Positions 27,346 to 37,660 are shown, counted from the first letter of the stretch. The stretch: DNA of 64,000 nucleotides from Rhodospirillales bacterium (GCA_019634165.1 JAHQVT010000011.1:1-64000), one strand, 5' to 3'. Notes: generated by a model not told the origin, from the letters alone. Numbers and translations: made by a program.

Positions 27346-28833
27346 ATGAACAGGCCTGTTCTTGAATTGCGCAATATTTCCAAGACATTCCCCGGGGTGA
27401 AGGCGCTTGATGGTGTTGAGCTGCAACTTTATCCCGGTCAGGTTACCGCCTTGATCGGTGAAAACGGCGCAGGAAAATCCACACTCGTCAAAGTCCTAAC
27501 CGGCATCTATGCGCCGGATGGTGGCGATATCCTGATTGATGACGAACCCGTCACCATGGCGGCTGCAACCGATGCCAAACGCTTTGGCATTTCGGCGATT
27601 CATCAAGAAGCCGTCATGTTTGACGAACTGACGGTGACCGAAAACATCTTCATTAATAATCAAAACCGTAACGTTTTCGGCTTGCTTGACTGGCCCTTGA
27701 TGCGCAAACGCGCAAAGACGCTTCTGCAATATCTGGATGTCAATATCGACCCGGACTTGCCATTGCGCGAACTTAGTGTCGCGCACAAGCATCTTGTGTC
27801 CTTTGCAAGCGCCCTTTCAGTCAATTCCAATATCGTGATTATGGACGAACCGACCGCATCCCTGTCACACCACGAAATTCAAGAATTATATCGCTTGGTT
27901 CGACGTCTGCGCGACGAAGGCAAGGCCATCTTGTTCATCAGCCACAAGTTCGACGAGATTTTTGAAATATGTGACCGTTACACCGTTTTTCGCGATGGAC
28001 AGTTCGTCGGATCGGGTGAAATCACCGACGTTACACAAGATGATCTGGTGGCCATGATGGTGGGCCGAACCGTCCAACAGGTTTACCCCAAAATCGACGC
28101 CGAAATCGGCGATGCCGTCATGTCCGTCGAAGGCCTGTCGCACCCAACTGAATTTGCCGATATCACCTTTGACCTGCGTAAGGGCGAAATACTTGGCTTT
28201 TACGGTCTTGTCGGGGCGGGACGTAGTGAAGTCATGCAGGCCTTGTTTGGTCTAACCCCAATATCATCGGGTGCTATGCACTTGAACGGCAAACCGTTCA
28301 AACCCCGCACGCCAGGCGATGCCGTTGATCAGGGTTTGGTTTACGTCCCCGAAGACCGCCAGCATCAGGGCGCGATCCTGACCCTCCCGATTTTTCAAAA
28401 CATCACCCTGCCGCAACTTGGTGGTTTGTCGCGTTCGGGATTTATTGACATGGCCCGGGAATATGATGTGGCGCGTGAATATGCAACACGCCTGCAACTC
28501 AAAGCATCCAGCCTAAGCGAAAATGTCGAAAACCTGTCGGGCGGTAATCAGCAAAAAGTCGTCATTGGCAAATGGCTTGCGACCAATCCAAACGTGATCA
28601 TTGTCGATGAACCAACCAAAGGCATTGATATCGGATCAAAAGCAGCCGTGCATAAATTTATGGGTGAACTGGTCGCGCAGGGCTTGTCTGTCATCATGGT
28701 GTCATCCGAACTGCCCGAAGTAATGGGCATGGCGGACCGGGTTATTGTCATGCACGAAGGGCGCATTGTCGCACGCTTTGACCGCCAAAACATGACGGCC
28801 GAGGCCATCGTTACAGCCGCGACGGGGGCCTAA
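27346..28833 (+). CDS. rhaT: Rhamnose ABC transporter ATP-binding protein (double-domain)
   Basis: A 495-residue ATPase with two ABC domains, as in RbsA-like sugar importers. The first Walker A is GENGAGKSTLVKVL; Walker B is VIMDEPTASLS. The second half has the degenerate GLVGAGRSEVMQALFG and an intact LSGGNQQKVVIGKWL signature with IIVDEPTKGIDIGSK. The ATG at 27346 is chosen over a TTG three codons earlier. It is followed after two bases by the permease gene. Confidence 0.92.
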   Translation: MNRPVLELRNISKTFPGVKALDGVELQLYPGQVTALIGENGAGKSTLVKVLTGIYAPDGGDILIDDEPVTMAAATDAKRFGISAIHQEAVMFDELTVTENIFINNQNRNVFGLLDWPLMRKRAKTLLQYLDVNIDPDLPLRELSVAHKHLVSFASALSVNSNIVIMDEPTASLSHHEIQELYRLVRRLRDEGKAILFISHKFDEIFEICDRYTVFRDGQFVGSGEITDVTQDDLVAMMVGRTVQQVYPKIDAEIGDAVMSVEGLSHPTEFADITFDLRKGEILGFYGLVGAGRSEVMQALFGLTPISSGAMHLNGKPFKPRTPGDAVDQGLVYVPEDRQHQGAILTLPIFQNITLPQLGGLSRSGFIDMAREYDVAREYATRLQLKASSLSENVENLSGGNQQKVVIGKWLATNPNVIIVDEPTKGIDIGSKAAVHKFMGELVAQGLSVIMVSSELPEVMGMADRVIVMHEGRIVARFDRQNMTAEAIVTAATGA

Positions 28834-28835
28834 AC

Positions 28836-29828
28836 ATGAAAAACACATCTTTCTTCGGAAAACTGATCTCGCACCGCGAATGGCTTCTTGGTGCCATCAT
28901 TGTTTTGATGTTGGTCGGTGTTGGCTATACCGCACCGTTCTTTGTCACGCCAAGTAATCTGGCCGAAGCATTCGACGACACATCGATCTTAATCATGCTG
29001 GCCTGTGCGCAAATGCTCGTGATTCTGACGCGCTGCATTGATCTTTCGGTGGCATCCAACATTGCCCTTACCGGCATGTGCGTTGCGTTATTTAACGTTG
29101 CCTATCCTGAAACCCCTGCCCTTGTCACATTGATTCTATCGATTGGCATTGGCATTGTTCTTGGTGCCTTTAACGGGGTTTTGGTCTGGCTGGTTGGTAT
29201 TCCTTCAATCGTTGTCACCCTTGGTACCATGAGCGTTTATCGCGGCTTTGTCTTTTTGCTCAGCGACGGGGAATGGGTAAATGCCCATGAAATGACGCCC
29301 CAATTTTTGGCCCTGCCGCGCGCCACGTTCCTTGATCTAACGGTCCTGTCATGGATTGCGATTGCCGTAACCTTGGCCTTGTTTGTCTTTACCCGTTTCA
29401 CCAAAACCGGATTGTCGATCTTTGCGGTTGGTGGCAACCCCAAGGCCGCTGTTTATAGCGGGCTTAATGTTGGCAAACACCAGTTCATTACATTCTGTAT
29501 TTCAGGGGCGGTTGCGGGCATGTGCGGATACCTTTGGGTATCACGCTATGCGGTCGCCTATGTCGAGGTGGCCCTTGCCTTTGAACTCCAAGTCGTTGCC
29601 GCCTGTGTGATTGGCGGGATCAGCATTGCTGGTGGAATTGGCACGATCTGGGGGGCGGCCCTTGGCGCGATCTTCCTTGGTCTGATCAAAAACGCCCTGC
29701 CGGTCATTGGTATTTCGCCGTTCTGGCAGTTGGCAATTTCCGGCCTTGTGATTGTTCTGGCCGTGATCATTAACTCGCGCAGTGAAAAGCGTGGTGGTCG
29801 TCGCATCCTTCGGGAGGCACACCAATGA
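28836..29828 (+). CDS. rhaP: Rhamnose ABC transporter permease
   Basis: A 330-residue inner-membrane permease of the RbsC (BPD_transp_2) family with eight to ten helices. The conserved LVILTRCIDLSVASNIALTG region and VVTLGTMSVYRGF segment are the family hallmark, and the KTGLSIFAVGGNPKAAVYSG loop is the ATPase contact. It overlaps rhaQ by four bases. Two different permeases are normal in rhamnose importers. Confidence 0.9.
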   Translation: MKNTSFFGKLISHREWLLGAIIVLMLVGVGYTAPFFVTPSNLAEAFDDTSILIMLACAQMLVILTRCIDLSVASNIALTGMCVALFNVAYPETPALVTLILSIGIGIVLGAFNGVLVWLVGIPSIVVTLGTMSVYRGFVFLLSDGEWVNAHEMTPQFLALPRATFLDLTVLSWIAIAVTLALFVFTRFTKTGLSIFAVGGNPKAAVYSGLNVGKHQFITFCISGAVAGMCGYLWVSRYAVAYVEVALAFELQVVAACVIGGISIAGGIGTIWGAALGAIFLGLIKNALPVIGISPFWQLAISGLVIVLAVIINSRSEKRGGRRILREAHQ

Positions 29829-30871
29829 TGAACGAAGAAGTATTGAAACAACCCATGACCCAAGAGTTTCCCAAAGAACTCCCCAATAGTCTGAATGGTG
29901 ATCTGCGCAGTAAATTAATGCGTTGGGAAACCCTGTTGATGGTTTTTGTCGCGATTGCGTTTTTCACCAACACGCAAATTTCGCCCTACTTCCTTGATCC
30001 GTGGAGCCTGTCAGACGCGACCTTTAATTTCACCGAAAAGGCGATCATTGCCTTGCCGATGGCATTGCTGATCATTGCACGCGATATTGATTTATCCGTC
30101 GCATCAACCATCGCACTGGCATCGGTTGCCATGGGATTTGCCAACACAATGGGCGCCGGGCCAATTGAACTGGCTTTGATTGGCATGGCGGTTGGAACCG
30201 TTGCTGGTTTTGTAAATGGCTGGATCATTACCAAGTTCGACATTCCAGCAATTGTCGTCACCATTGGCACCATGAGCCTGTATCGTGGCATTGCCTATAT
30301 CGTTCTTGGCGATGATGTTTATCGAAGCTACCCATCGGACTTTGCCTTCTTTGGGCAGGGATATGTTTGGGGTGTGTTGTCCTTCGAGTTCGTGCTGTTT
30401 CTTGGCTTGGCCATTGTCTTTGGCATTTTGCTGCACAAGACAACTTTTGGCCGCAGGGTTTATGCCATCGGCAACAACCCGACCGCTGCCCTGTTTTCGG
30501 GCATTAATGTCAAACGCCATCGGTTGTTCCTGTTTACACTTGTCGGGCTTTTTGCCGGTGTTGCGGCGGTGCTTTTGACATCACGCATTGGCTCCACCCG
30601 GCCTTCAATCGCCATGGGCTGGGAACTTGAAGTCATCACCATGGTTGTTCTGGGCGGGGTTAACATCCTTGGCGGAGCGGGCAGCATTGTTGGCGTATTT
30701 ATCGCCGTTTTCCTGATGGGGCTTGTGACCTTTGGCATGGGCTTGATGAATGTACCGGGCATCGTGATGTCTATCTTTACCGGTTTCCTTCTGATCCTTG
30801 TGATTGGCACACCGATCATCTGGCGACGCTTTTTGACTGTGCGCAAAATGCGATCAAAGTCGGGGGGATAG
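29825..30871 (+). CDS. rhaQ: Rhamnose ABC transporter permease
   Basis: A 348-residue second permease of the same RbsC family, with [41 protein letters not shown] and [21 protein letters not shown]. It carries a longer hydrophilic N-terminus (about 30 residues) than rhaP. It starts inside the rhaP stop codon and is followed four bases later by the mutarotase gene. Confidence 0.9.
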   Translation: MMNEEVLKQPMTQEFPKELPNSLNGDLRSKLMRWETLLMVFVAIAFFTNTQISPYFLDPWSLSDATFNFTEKAIIALPMALLIIARDIDLSVASTIALASVAMGFANTMGAGPIELALIGMAVGTVAGFVNGWIITKFDIPAIVVTIGTMSLYRGIAYIVLGDDVYRSYPSDFAFFGQGYVWGVLSFEFVLFLGLAIVFGILLHKTTFGRRVYAIGNNPTAALFSGINVKRHRLFLFTLVGLFAGVAAVLLTSRIGSTRPSIAMGWELEVITMVVLGGVNILGGAGSIVGVFIAVFLMGLVTFGMGLMNVPGIVMSIFTGFLLILVIGTPIIWRRFLTVRKMRSKSGG

Positions 30872-30875
30872 TGTA

Positions 30876-31190
30876 ATGGAGAAAATCGCCTTCAAGATGA
30901 TGCTCAATCCCGGTCAGGCCAACGAGTACAGAAAACGCCATGATGAAATTTGGCCTGCGCTTGCCGACCTTTTGAAAGATGCCGGAATATCCGACTACAG
31001 CATCTTTCTTGATGAAGAAACCAACATCCTGTTTGCCGTGCTGTACCGAACGGCGGACCATAAGATGGATGCACTGCCAAACCATGAAATCATGCAACGT
31101 TGGTGGGGCTTCATGGGGAATATCATGGCGACAAACGACGATGGCAGTCCGGTCGTTGTTCCCTTGAGCGAAATGTTCCATCTGCCATGA
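30876..31190 (+). CDS. rhaU: L-rhamnose mutarotase
   Basis: A 104-residue member of the RhaU/RhaM family, which interconverts the alpha and beta anomers of L-rhamnose. The family residues are visible in [14 protein letters not shown] (His, Asp) and in [12 protein letters not shown] near the C-terminus. Length matches RhaM exactly (104). GGGGGATAGTGTA gives the ribosome site. Its stop overlaps rhaK by four bases. Confidence 0.92.
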   Translation: MEKIAFKMMLNPGQANEYRKRHDEIWPALADLLKDAGISDYSIFLDEETNILFAVLYRTADHKMDALPNHEIMQRWWGFMGNIMATNDDGSPVVVPLSEMFHLP

Positions 31191-32587
31191 CCGATGCCCG
31201 CGCCATTGCCGTCATAGATATCGGCAAAACCAATGCAAAACTTGTGGTGTGGGATGCCAAGACCGGTGCCATCCTGTTTGAAACAAGTCGTGCCAATCAT
31301 TCAATTGATGGTCCGCCTTATCGCCATCTTGATGTCGAAGGTCTGTGGGGTTTCTATATTGCTGCGCTGAAAGATGCAGCAAGTGAAACCGTGATCGGGC
31401 GGGTCGTTGTGACTACCCATGGTGCCACGGTCGCGGTCCTTGCGGGGGATGAGCTTGCTTTGCCTGTTGTGGATTACGAAAACACCTATGCCCCGGAAAT
31501 CAGTCATGCTTATGACGGCGCGCGTGATGACTTCGCCGACAGCCAAAGCCCCTGTCTGCCCGCCGGGCTGAATTTCGGGCGACAGATCTTTGCGCTTGAA
31601 CAAACCTTTTCCGCAGAAATGGCGCGCGCCACCGACTTTCTGCCCTATCCGCAATATTGGGCATGGCGGCTGTCTGGGATTAAGGCCTGCGAGGTCACAT
31701 CGCTTGGCTGCCATTCTGACCTGTGGCGCCCGCATGAGGCCGATTGGAGCCACCTTGCCAAAACCCGAGGATGGGCTGAAAAATTCGCGCCTATGCGCCG
31801 GACAAGAGATGTCTTGGGTAAAATTCTGCCGGAAATCGCTGCCAAGACCGGCCTTCCAGTTGATTGCGAAATCCACTGTGGCATCCACGATAGCAATGCG
31901 TCTCTGGTGCCGTTGATTGCCAAGGTCGAACAACCGTTTTCGCTTGTATCATCGGGCACTTGGACAATCTGTTTTTCCGTTGGTGCGCACGCGCGACCGG
32001 ACCTTGATGAACATCGCGATACTTTGTGCAATGTCGATCTCAACGGCAATGCCGTGCCCAGTGCACGGTTCATGGGCGGGCGGGAATATGCGTTCCTCGC
32101 TGATGGCCATACAAATAATCCTGATATCGCCGACATCAAACGTTTGATGGCATTAGACTGTGTAGCTGTGCCGTCATTTGCCGAAGCAGGCGGACCTTTT
32201 GGCCATCTCGTCGGTCATGTGATCAACAAGACCGCACTGCGAACCGCGCGCGACAAGGTTGCTCTCGCGACAATGTATTGCGCGTTGATGGTGGATTACG
32301 ACCTTGAAATGATCGGCAGTGACGGGCCGGTGATTGTCGAGGGGCCATTCGCGACCAACACGACCTTCTGTCAATTGCTCGCCAGCCTCCGCTCAGATCA
32401 GCAGGTTTTTGCTTCAACCGACAGCTCGGGAACCAGCTATGGTGCTGCACTTTTGACCGGTCGGGTGCATGCGCATCAATCGCGTGGTTCGACGCGAATA
32501 GACCCGATCAAGGATAATGGTATCTTGGCCTACAAGGACCTATGGCGAAACAAGCTTACAATGCTTGATAAGGACCATGAGCATTGA
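31187..32587 (+). CDS. rhaK: Rhamnulose kinase (FGGY family, RhaK type)
   Basis: A 466-residue carbohydrate kinase. The N-terminal phosphate motif is [18 protein letters not shown], and the later [14 protein letters not shown] is the FGGY adenosine region. The catalytic Asp lies in [11 protein letters not shown]. It is the rhizobial RhaK type, which differs from E. coli RhaB. The ATG at 31187 overlaps the rhaU stop. It closes the rha operon and no terminator was found after it. Confidence 0.88.
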   Translation: MTDARAIAVIDIGKTNAKLVVWDAKTGAILFETSRANHSIDGPPYRHLDVEGLWGFYIAALKDAASETVIGRVVVTTHGATVAVLAGDELALPVVDYENTYAPEISHAYDGARDDFADSQSPCLPAGLNFGRQIFALEQTFSAEMARATDFLPYPQYWAWRLSGIKACEVTSLGCHSDLWRPHEADWSHLAKTRGWAEKFAPMRRTRDVLGKILPEIAAKTGLPVDCEIHCGIHDSNASLVPLIAKVEQPFSLVSSGTWTICFSVGAHARPDLDEHRDTLCNVDLNGNAVPSARFMGGREYAFLADGHTNNPDIADIKRLMALDCVAVPSFAEAGGPFGHLVGHVINKTALRTARDKVALATMYCALMVDYDLEMIGSDGPVIVEGPFATNTTFCQLLASLRSDQQVFASTDSSGTSYGAALLTGRVHAHQSRGSTRIDPIKDNGILAYKDLWRNKLTMLDKDHEH

Positions 32588-33039
32588 AAGTTGAGACGTT
32601 TCATTGTGGATGGATTTAACGGCTCTGCCACAAGTCAATCGGTTGAAGCGTGACGTATAAAATCAGAGATGACTGAATATCATCTTGGGCTTTTTCTTTT
32701 ACCATCCTCACCTATCAATATTGGCCCGGTCATAGCACCTTCGCGCCCATAGCCTGTAGGGCGCTTGATCAGTGTGCAGGAAACATCACGTCCATGATCG
32801 GTTTTATGCAGATCACGCATCCAAAGGTGGTTGGATTATGGGTCGACTGCGTGTTGTTATAATTATGTGACAGCGGGTTCTCCCCTTTTTTGCGCGGCTT
32901 TGGGATGATATTTGTCATTGTTGCCCCACCGACAGGAGAAATGCGGCAATGAAGGAAAACCTGATACCGATGATCCGGAACTGCGCCCGTTGCTAAATGC
33001 ATCGGCACCACAACAACCGTTTTATCTTGGGCGGATCAC
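32588..33039. other. Intergenic region ahead of the GAK-type operon
   Basis: No convincing gene is seen in 452 bases. A perfect TATAAT lies at 32858-32863 about 180 bases before the next ATG and may be a -10 element, but no good -35 stands at the usual distance. A 15-codon frame (32949-32996) would be a minimal leader. TGACGTATAAAA at 32651-32662 resembles the repeat near base 728. Confidence 0.4.
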
Positions 33040-34686
33040 ATGACCTCAGCCTTATCCGCCCCAGTGCGCGACAATTTCCGCTTTCTATGGATCGAGGCAA
33101 GCACACAAGTCGCAGAGCTCCGTGATGCATTGGAACAGGGATCGGTCGATTTAGCGCGCAAGGTCGTCGACCGAAGCGGCTATGTCGATAATTTGAAAAT
33201 GCGTGTGCGAGACGGCTGCATCACCGCCATCATGCAGATGCCAAAATCAAGCCCGGATGCATTGATGCTGCGCGCAGTGGAATCCATTGCGATTGATTTG
33301 GGACGGCTGACGCGGCTGTGTCGCGAGTGTGTGGCGCAATATGAAACGCTTGAACATGTTCCGCGCCGAAAGCGCCGCCACCACGCAGCCCTTCTGGCCT
33401 ATGTCGAACAGGGCCTCCAACTGATCGAACAGGCAACGGACGAAGCTGATACCTCAACAGCGGTCAAGGCCATCAAGGTCAAGACCAGGATCGACGAAGA
33501 TTACAAACAGCTTATTCGTGCCTGTAATGCCGATCTGACAAAACGCAAAGACCCGACGGTCGTGATTGCATCAATCTTCATGGCGCAGCGCATCGAAGAG
33601 ATGGGCACGATCATTCAGGATATGGGCGATGCGATCATATCGGCCAATATGGGTCAGCAATTGACAGCAGATCGCTACCGGTCTCTTTCGGCAACTGTAA
33701 AGCGCCTGCGCGGGAACAGGAAGGCCGGTGACATCACAATCGAACCGCTTGCCCAAACCCGGTCGGGAAGTGCTATTTCCGGTGTTGCCGATATTGGTGC
33801 AGACGATGACAGCTATATCGCGGTGTTCAAGGATGGCAAACGCCGGAAGCTTAAGGAAGAACGTCAAAAGGTCGATCGGTGGAACGCAATATATCCCGGT
33901 TTGGCGCCAAAGATTTTGTCGTTTCACAAAAAACAGGATCAGGCCGCACTGCTGATCGAACATTTGCCGGGACTGACATTCGAGAAAATCCTGCTGCAGG
34001 AAGATCCGGCTTTGTTGGATGAGGCCCTAAAGGAATTGAAAAAAACGCTGCGTGCGGTTTGGCGTAAAACACATGCCGAAAAACCAATCGCCGCGCAGTA
34101 TATGGCCCAACTGGCAAAGCGGATGGATGCTGTTTACGACATCCATGCCAACTTCAAGGACGATGGGTGTGTGATTGCAGGTCACTCCGTTTTGTCGTTT
34201 GATGACCTGATCAAAGCCTGTGCTGCGCGTGAAGCCAAACTCAAAAATCCTTACACGGTTCATATCCACGGCGATTTCAATTTCGATAACATCATTTACG
34301 ATGACGAAACCCGTTCCATACGGTTTATCGATCTGCACCGCTCGACGGATATGGATTTCTTGCAGGATGTTTCCGTTTTCATGGTGTCGGGCTACCGGCT
34401 TCAGGCACTTGATGCGGAACGCCGCAGAAGAGTTCATTATGTTATCTCTGACTTCTATGGGTTCGCCCGCCGTTTCGCGCTTAAAGCCGGAGATGATACC
34501 TTCCAGCTTCGGCTTGCTCTTGGCTTGGCGCGTTCTTTTGCCACATCGACACGGTTTATTCTGGATCAATCACTGGCACGCAGCATGATGACCCGTGCGC
34601 GGTTTTTGCTGGAACGTGTCGTTGCCTCAGACCCAAGAAAACCCCAAGGCTTCACCGCCCCGATCGAGGACCTGTTCATTGATTAA
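33040..34686 (+). CDS. PhoU-like domain fused to APH-type kinase
   Basis: A 548-residue cytoplasmic two-domain protein. Residues about 15-230 are helical with PhoU-like signatures such as LMLRAVESIAIDLGRLTRLCRECV and a second bundle RIEEMGTIIQDMGDAIISANMGQQLTADRYRS. Residues about 260-520 are an aminoglycoside-phosphotransferase-like kinase with catalytic H410-G-D412 in HIHGDFNFDNII and metal-binding D431 in RFIDLHRSTD. It opens a seven-gene operon and overlaps the ATP-grasp gene by eight bases. The fusion suggests a kinase sensing phosphate status. No substrate can be given. Confidence 0.8.
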   Translation: MTSALSAPVRDNFRFLWIEASTQVAELRDALEQGSVDLARKVVDRSGYVDNLKMRVRDGCITAIMQMPKSSPDALMLRAVESIAIDLGRLTRLCRECVAQYETLEHVPRRKRRHHAALLAYVEQGLQLIEQATDEADTSTAVKAIKVKTRIDEDYKQLIRACNADLTKRKDPTVVIASIFMAQRIEEMGTIIQDMGDAIISANMGQQLTADRYRSLSATVKRLRGNRKAGDITIEPLAQTRSGSAISGVADIGADDDSYIAVFKDGKRRKLKEERQKVDRWNAIYPGLAPKILSFHKKQDQAALLIEHLPGLTFEKILLQEDPALLDEALKELKKTLRAVWRKTHAEKPIAAQYMAQLAKRMDAVYDIHANFKDDGCVIAGHSVLSFDDLIKACAAREAKLKNPYTVHIHGDFNFDNIIYDDETRSIRFIDLHRSTDMDFLQDVSVFMVSGYRLQALDAERRRRVHYVISDFYGFARRFALKAGDDTFQLRLALGLARSFATSTRFILDQSLARSMMTRARFLLERVVASDPRKPQGFTAPIEDLFID

Positions 34687-35566
34687 CAAGAAAATTGCCG
34701 TTGTCGGCATTCCCGGAAAATGGTCGACCGAGGCCCTTGCAGACGCGTTGGAGGAAAAAACCGGTTTCCGTCTTGTCGTCGATATGGCCGACGTGACCGC
34801 CGATCTTGCGGCCGGGACGGTGATGGCCAAGGGCGTCGATCTAACGGACCTTGACGGTGTGGTGGTGAAAAAAATCACGGAAATCTACAGCCCGGACGCG
34901 CTTGACCGACTTGAGCTGTTGCGCATTGCCGAAGCAGCCGGCGTGCGGGTGTTCAGTCCGGCTGTAAACATTCTGCGCCTGATAAATCGGCTATCCTGCA
35001 CGGTAACCCTGCGTAATGGCGGCATTCCGATGCCCAAAACCCGGGTGACCGAAAATGTCGATGTTGCCATCGCGGCAGTCAAAGCGTTCGGGTCAGCCGT
35101 GTTCAAACCGCTTTATTCGACCAAAGCACGTGGGATGACGGTCATAGACTCCATCCAACCCGATGCGGAAATCTTTGATGCAGTCACCGCGTTTAAGGCG
35201 GAAAACCCGATGATGTATATCCAGCAGAAATTGTCGCTGCCGGGTCAGGACCTTGGTCTGGTATTTCTCGGCGGTGCCTATCACGGCGCCTATGCACGGG
35301 TGGCCAAAAACGATGCCTGGAACACAACGATCAACAGCGGTGGAAAATATGCACCGTTTGAATGCGATAAGGATGTGATTGAAATGGCGCGCCGCGCACA
35401 GGCCCTGTTTGACATGGACTTCACCACGGTCGATGTTGCGCTGACCGACCAAGGCCCGATTGTTTTCGAAGTCTCTGCCTTTGGTGGTTTTCGCGGTGCA
35501 AAGGAAGGCATCGGTATCGATGCCGCCGCCCTTTACGCCGACTACGTTCTGGATGCTGTGTCATGA
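34679..35566 (+). CDS. GAK-system ATP-grasp enzyme (RimK-like)
   Basis: A 295-residue ATP-grasp ligase or kinase. The opening INKKIAVVGIPGKWSTEALA, the MPKTRVTENV segment, the ATP-lysine in AVFKPLYSTKARGM and the late metal-binding GPIVFEVSAFGGFRGAKEG are typical of RimK-like ATP-grasp folds and resemble the GAK-system member. The start is a TTG at 34679, eight bases after GAGGA (34666-34670), within the end of the PhoU-APH gene. The only longer start (34595) adds an unsupported N-terminus. It overlaps the HprK-like gene by four bases. Confidence 0.85.
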   Translation: MINKKIAVVGIPGKWSTEALADALEEKTGFRLVVDMADVTADLAAGTVMAKGVDLTDLDGVVVKKITEIYSPDALDRLELLRIAEAAGVRVFSPAVNILRLINRLSCTVTLRNGGIPMPKTRVTENVDVAIAAVKAFGSAVFKPLYSTKARGMTVIDSIQPDAEIFDAVTAFKAENPMMYIQQKLSLPGQDLGLVFLGGAYHGAYARVAKNDAWNTTINSGGKYAPFECDKDVIEMARRAQALFDMDFTTVDVALTDQGPIVFEVSAFGGFRGAKEGIGIDAAALYADYVLDAVS

Positions 35567-36684
35567 GCAATCCTGACACCCGAATGATGTCAAAAGACAT
35601 TGCCGCGCAACTGGCAGAAGGCGTAAGCCTTCAGCCGGGCAGCCTCTTGCTTGGCCTTCCTGAGATGACGATCCGGCTGCGCTCCAATTCCACAGCCCTT
35701 CTCGAAAAATTGCGGGCGTATTTTAAACATACCGTGATCGATAGCGGTGACGCGACCGTGGAAATTCATGCGTTCGATTGCGCGCCCCCGGACCTTGGGC
35801 TTCACTATACCGACTGGCTGCGCGAAGCCGGAAAAACCGGACGTAAAGATGCGGTTTTTGACCTTTCCGATGGTCGCGTCGTCAAAAAGGTACGTACCGG
35901 CATGATGTTCCTGCAAAGTTTTGATCACAGGATTGCTGCGGGGCCTTGTCTGGAAAACGACAATCAGGTGATCAATTTCATCAACGCCCAATATATGAGC
36001 ATGCTGCAACACAACGGATGGTCTATCTGTCATGCCGCCGGTTTGGTTCGCAATGGGATGGCACTTGGATTGGCAGGGTTTTCCGGCGGCGGTAAATCAA
36101 CACTGATGTTGCACATGCTTAATGAAAGCGGCACGGCGTTCCTTAGCAATGACCGCCTGTTCGTCCGGCGCACCGATGATGGTGTCATGGCGGCGGGCAT
36201 TCCAAAACTGCCCCGGATAAATCCCGGTACGGCGCTGAACAATCCACGTCTTGGCGATATCGTCACCCCTGAGCGACGTGATGAACTGGCTGCGTTGCCC
36301 TTAGCGGAACTTTGGGACATCGAAGAAAAGTATGACGTCGATATCGAGAAAACCTATGGCCCGGATCGCATCGCAGCGCGGGCACCCTTATGTGGGTTCG
36401 TCATTCTGAATTGGTCGCACAGCGCTGATGACCCGACCCGGATCACGGAAGTCGATCTGAATGATCGACGCGACCTTCTTGCTGCAGTCATGAAATCGCC
36501 CGGCCCGTTTTATCAATTGGCCGACGGTTCCATGCATGCTGGTAATTCGGTTCTGGATGAAGAATCCTACCTGTCGACTTTCCAAAATGTGCCGGTTTAC
36601 GAAGTCACAGGCCGCGTGGATTTTGATCAGATCGCCAAACACTGTCTGGACAGGCTTTTTAACAAAGGCCCGCAAGCATCATGA
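35563..36684 (+). CDS. HprK-related kinase B (GAK system)
   Basis: A 373-residue kinase-like protein. The P-loop GFSGGGKSTLMLHML has K178 and S179 in the nucleotide site, and SNDRLFVRR follows, as in HPr kinase-related proteins. NGWSICHAAGLVRNGMALGLAG just before it is the typical lead-in strand. There is no HPr gene nearby, so a PTS role is not implied. It lies between the ATP-grasp and SixA/Nudix genes with four-base overlaps on both sides. The target is unknown. Confidence 0.82.
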   Translation: MSNPDTRMMSKDIAAQLAEGVSLQPGSLLLGLPEMTIRLRSNSTALLEKLRAYFKHTVIDSGDATVEIHAFDCAPPDLGLHYTDWLREAGKTGRKDAVFDLSDGRVVKKVRTGMMFLQSFDHRIAAGPCLENDNQVINFINAQYMSMLQHNGWSICHAAGLVRNGMALGLAGFSGGGKSTLMLHMLNESGTAFLSNDRLFVRRTDDGVMAAGIPKLPRINPGTALNNPRLGDIVTPERRDELAALPLAELWDIEEKYDVDIEKTYGPDRIAARAPLCGFVILNWSHSADDPTRITEVDLNDRRDLLAAVMKSPGPFYQLADGSMHAGNSVLDEESYLSTFQNVPVYEVTGRVDFDQIAKHCLDRLFNKGPQAS

Positions 36685-37658
36685 CCCGTGAATTGCTGAT
36701 ATTGCGCCACGGCAAGGCAAAAGACCCGGAATACAATATTGCTGATCGCGACCGGCCCCTCAGGACCAAGGGAAAACGTCAGGCTCAGCGCATGGGTGCC
36801 TGGCTGCAAGAACATGATTTGGTGCCCGATGTAACCATTTCTTCCCCGGCGGAACGTGCCCATGTCACGGCGCAAAAAATGCTTAAGGCCGGTGGTAGGC
36901 ACGCCCATGATATTGCGGTGGATGACAGAATTTACAATGCATCTGTGGCCGCATTGCTTGACGTGCTTGCCACGTATCCAACCGCCCCGAACAGAGTAAT
37001 GATTGTTGGGCACAATCCGGGCCTGGAAGGACTGGTGCATCATCTTGCTTCATTGTCCTTGCCCGGTACAGATGATGGGCGGCTGCTTAAAACCGGTACG
37101 CTCGTTCATCTGGCCATGCCCGATGACTGGCGGAAATTTTCCGGTGATTGCGCAAAAATCGTTCATTACATTCGGCCCGATACATTGCCAGATGGGTTTC
37201 CCTACCAAACCCCGAACGGCTTGGAATGGCGCGACCGGCCAGCCTATTATTACACCCAGTCTGCCGTGATCCCATATCGCCAAACGGAACGTGGGCTCGA
37301 AATTCTTGTGATCACTTCCAGCAGTAAAAGCCATTGGGTCGTGCCCAAGGGAATACATGAACCGGGATTAAGCGCCCAGGATTCCGCCGCCCAAGAAGCA
37401 CAAGAAGAAGCCGGTGTATTAGGGCGCGTGCACGCGGCTGCAATCGGCAGCTATACATATGAAAAATGGGGTGCTACGTGCCGCGTGAACGTTTATCCGA
37501 TGGAAGTAACGGGCGAACTCGCCCCCGAGTTATGGGAAGAAAATCACCGTCAACGCCGCTGGTGCGCACCTGATGAGGCTGTCCTGCACATCAAGGAAGA
37601 CGCGCTAAAGGCGATCATTCTGGATTTTGCGGCGTCACGCGGTGAGGGGAACTCATAG
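36681..37658 (+). CDS. SixA-type histidine phosphatase fused to Nudix hydrolase
   Basis: A 325-residue fusion. Residues 1-165 are a SixA-like histidine phosphatase with the phospho-acceptor H10 in LILRHGKAKDPE and the second His in IVGHNPGLEG. Residues about 190-320 are a Nudix domain with SHWVVPKGIHEPG and catalytic E242-E243 in QEAQEEAGVLG. The Nudix box departs from consensus: the first box Glu is Leu and the Arg is Gln. The combination resembles mycobacterial MutT1, and the box region resembles diphosphoinositol/ApnA hydrolases. It probably removes phosphoryl groups made by the neighbouring kinases. Confidence 0.83.
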   Translation: MTRELLILRHGKAKDPEYNIADRDRPLRTKGKRQAQRMGAWLQEHDLVPDVTISSPAERAHVTAQKMLKAGGRHAHDIAVDDRIYNASVAALLDVLATYPTAPNRVMIVGHNPGLEGLVHHLASLSLPGTDDGRLLKTGTLVHLAMPDDWRKFSGDCAKIVHYIRPDTLPDGFPYQTPNGLEWRDRPAYYYTQSAVIPYRQTERGLEILVITSSSKSHWVVPKGIHEPGLSAQDSAAQEAQEEAGVLGRVHAAAIGSYTYEKWGATCRVNVYPMEVTGELAPELWEENHRQRRWCAPDEAVLHIKEDALKAIILDFAASRGEGNS

Positions 37659-37660
37659 TC

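Noticed and set aside
32769..33011. 80-codon minus-strand frame before the GAK-type operon
   Set aside because: No ribosome site, no family resemblance, and it overlaps the probable promoter region.
35563..36684. HPr kinase of a PTS system
   Set aside because: Only the P-loop region resembles HprK and no HPr, EI or EIIA gene is nearby; the GAK-type HprK-related kinase fits better.
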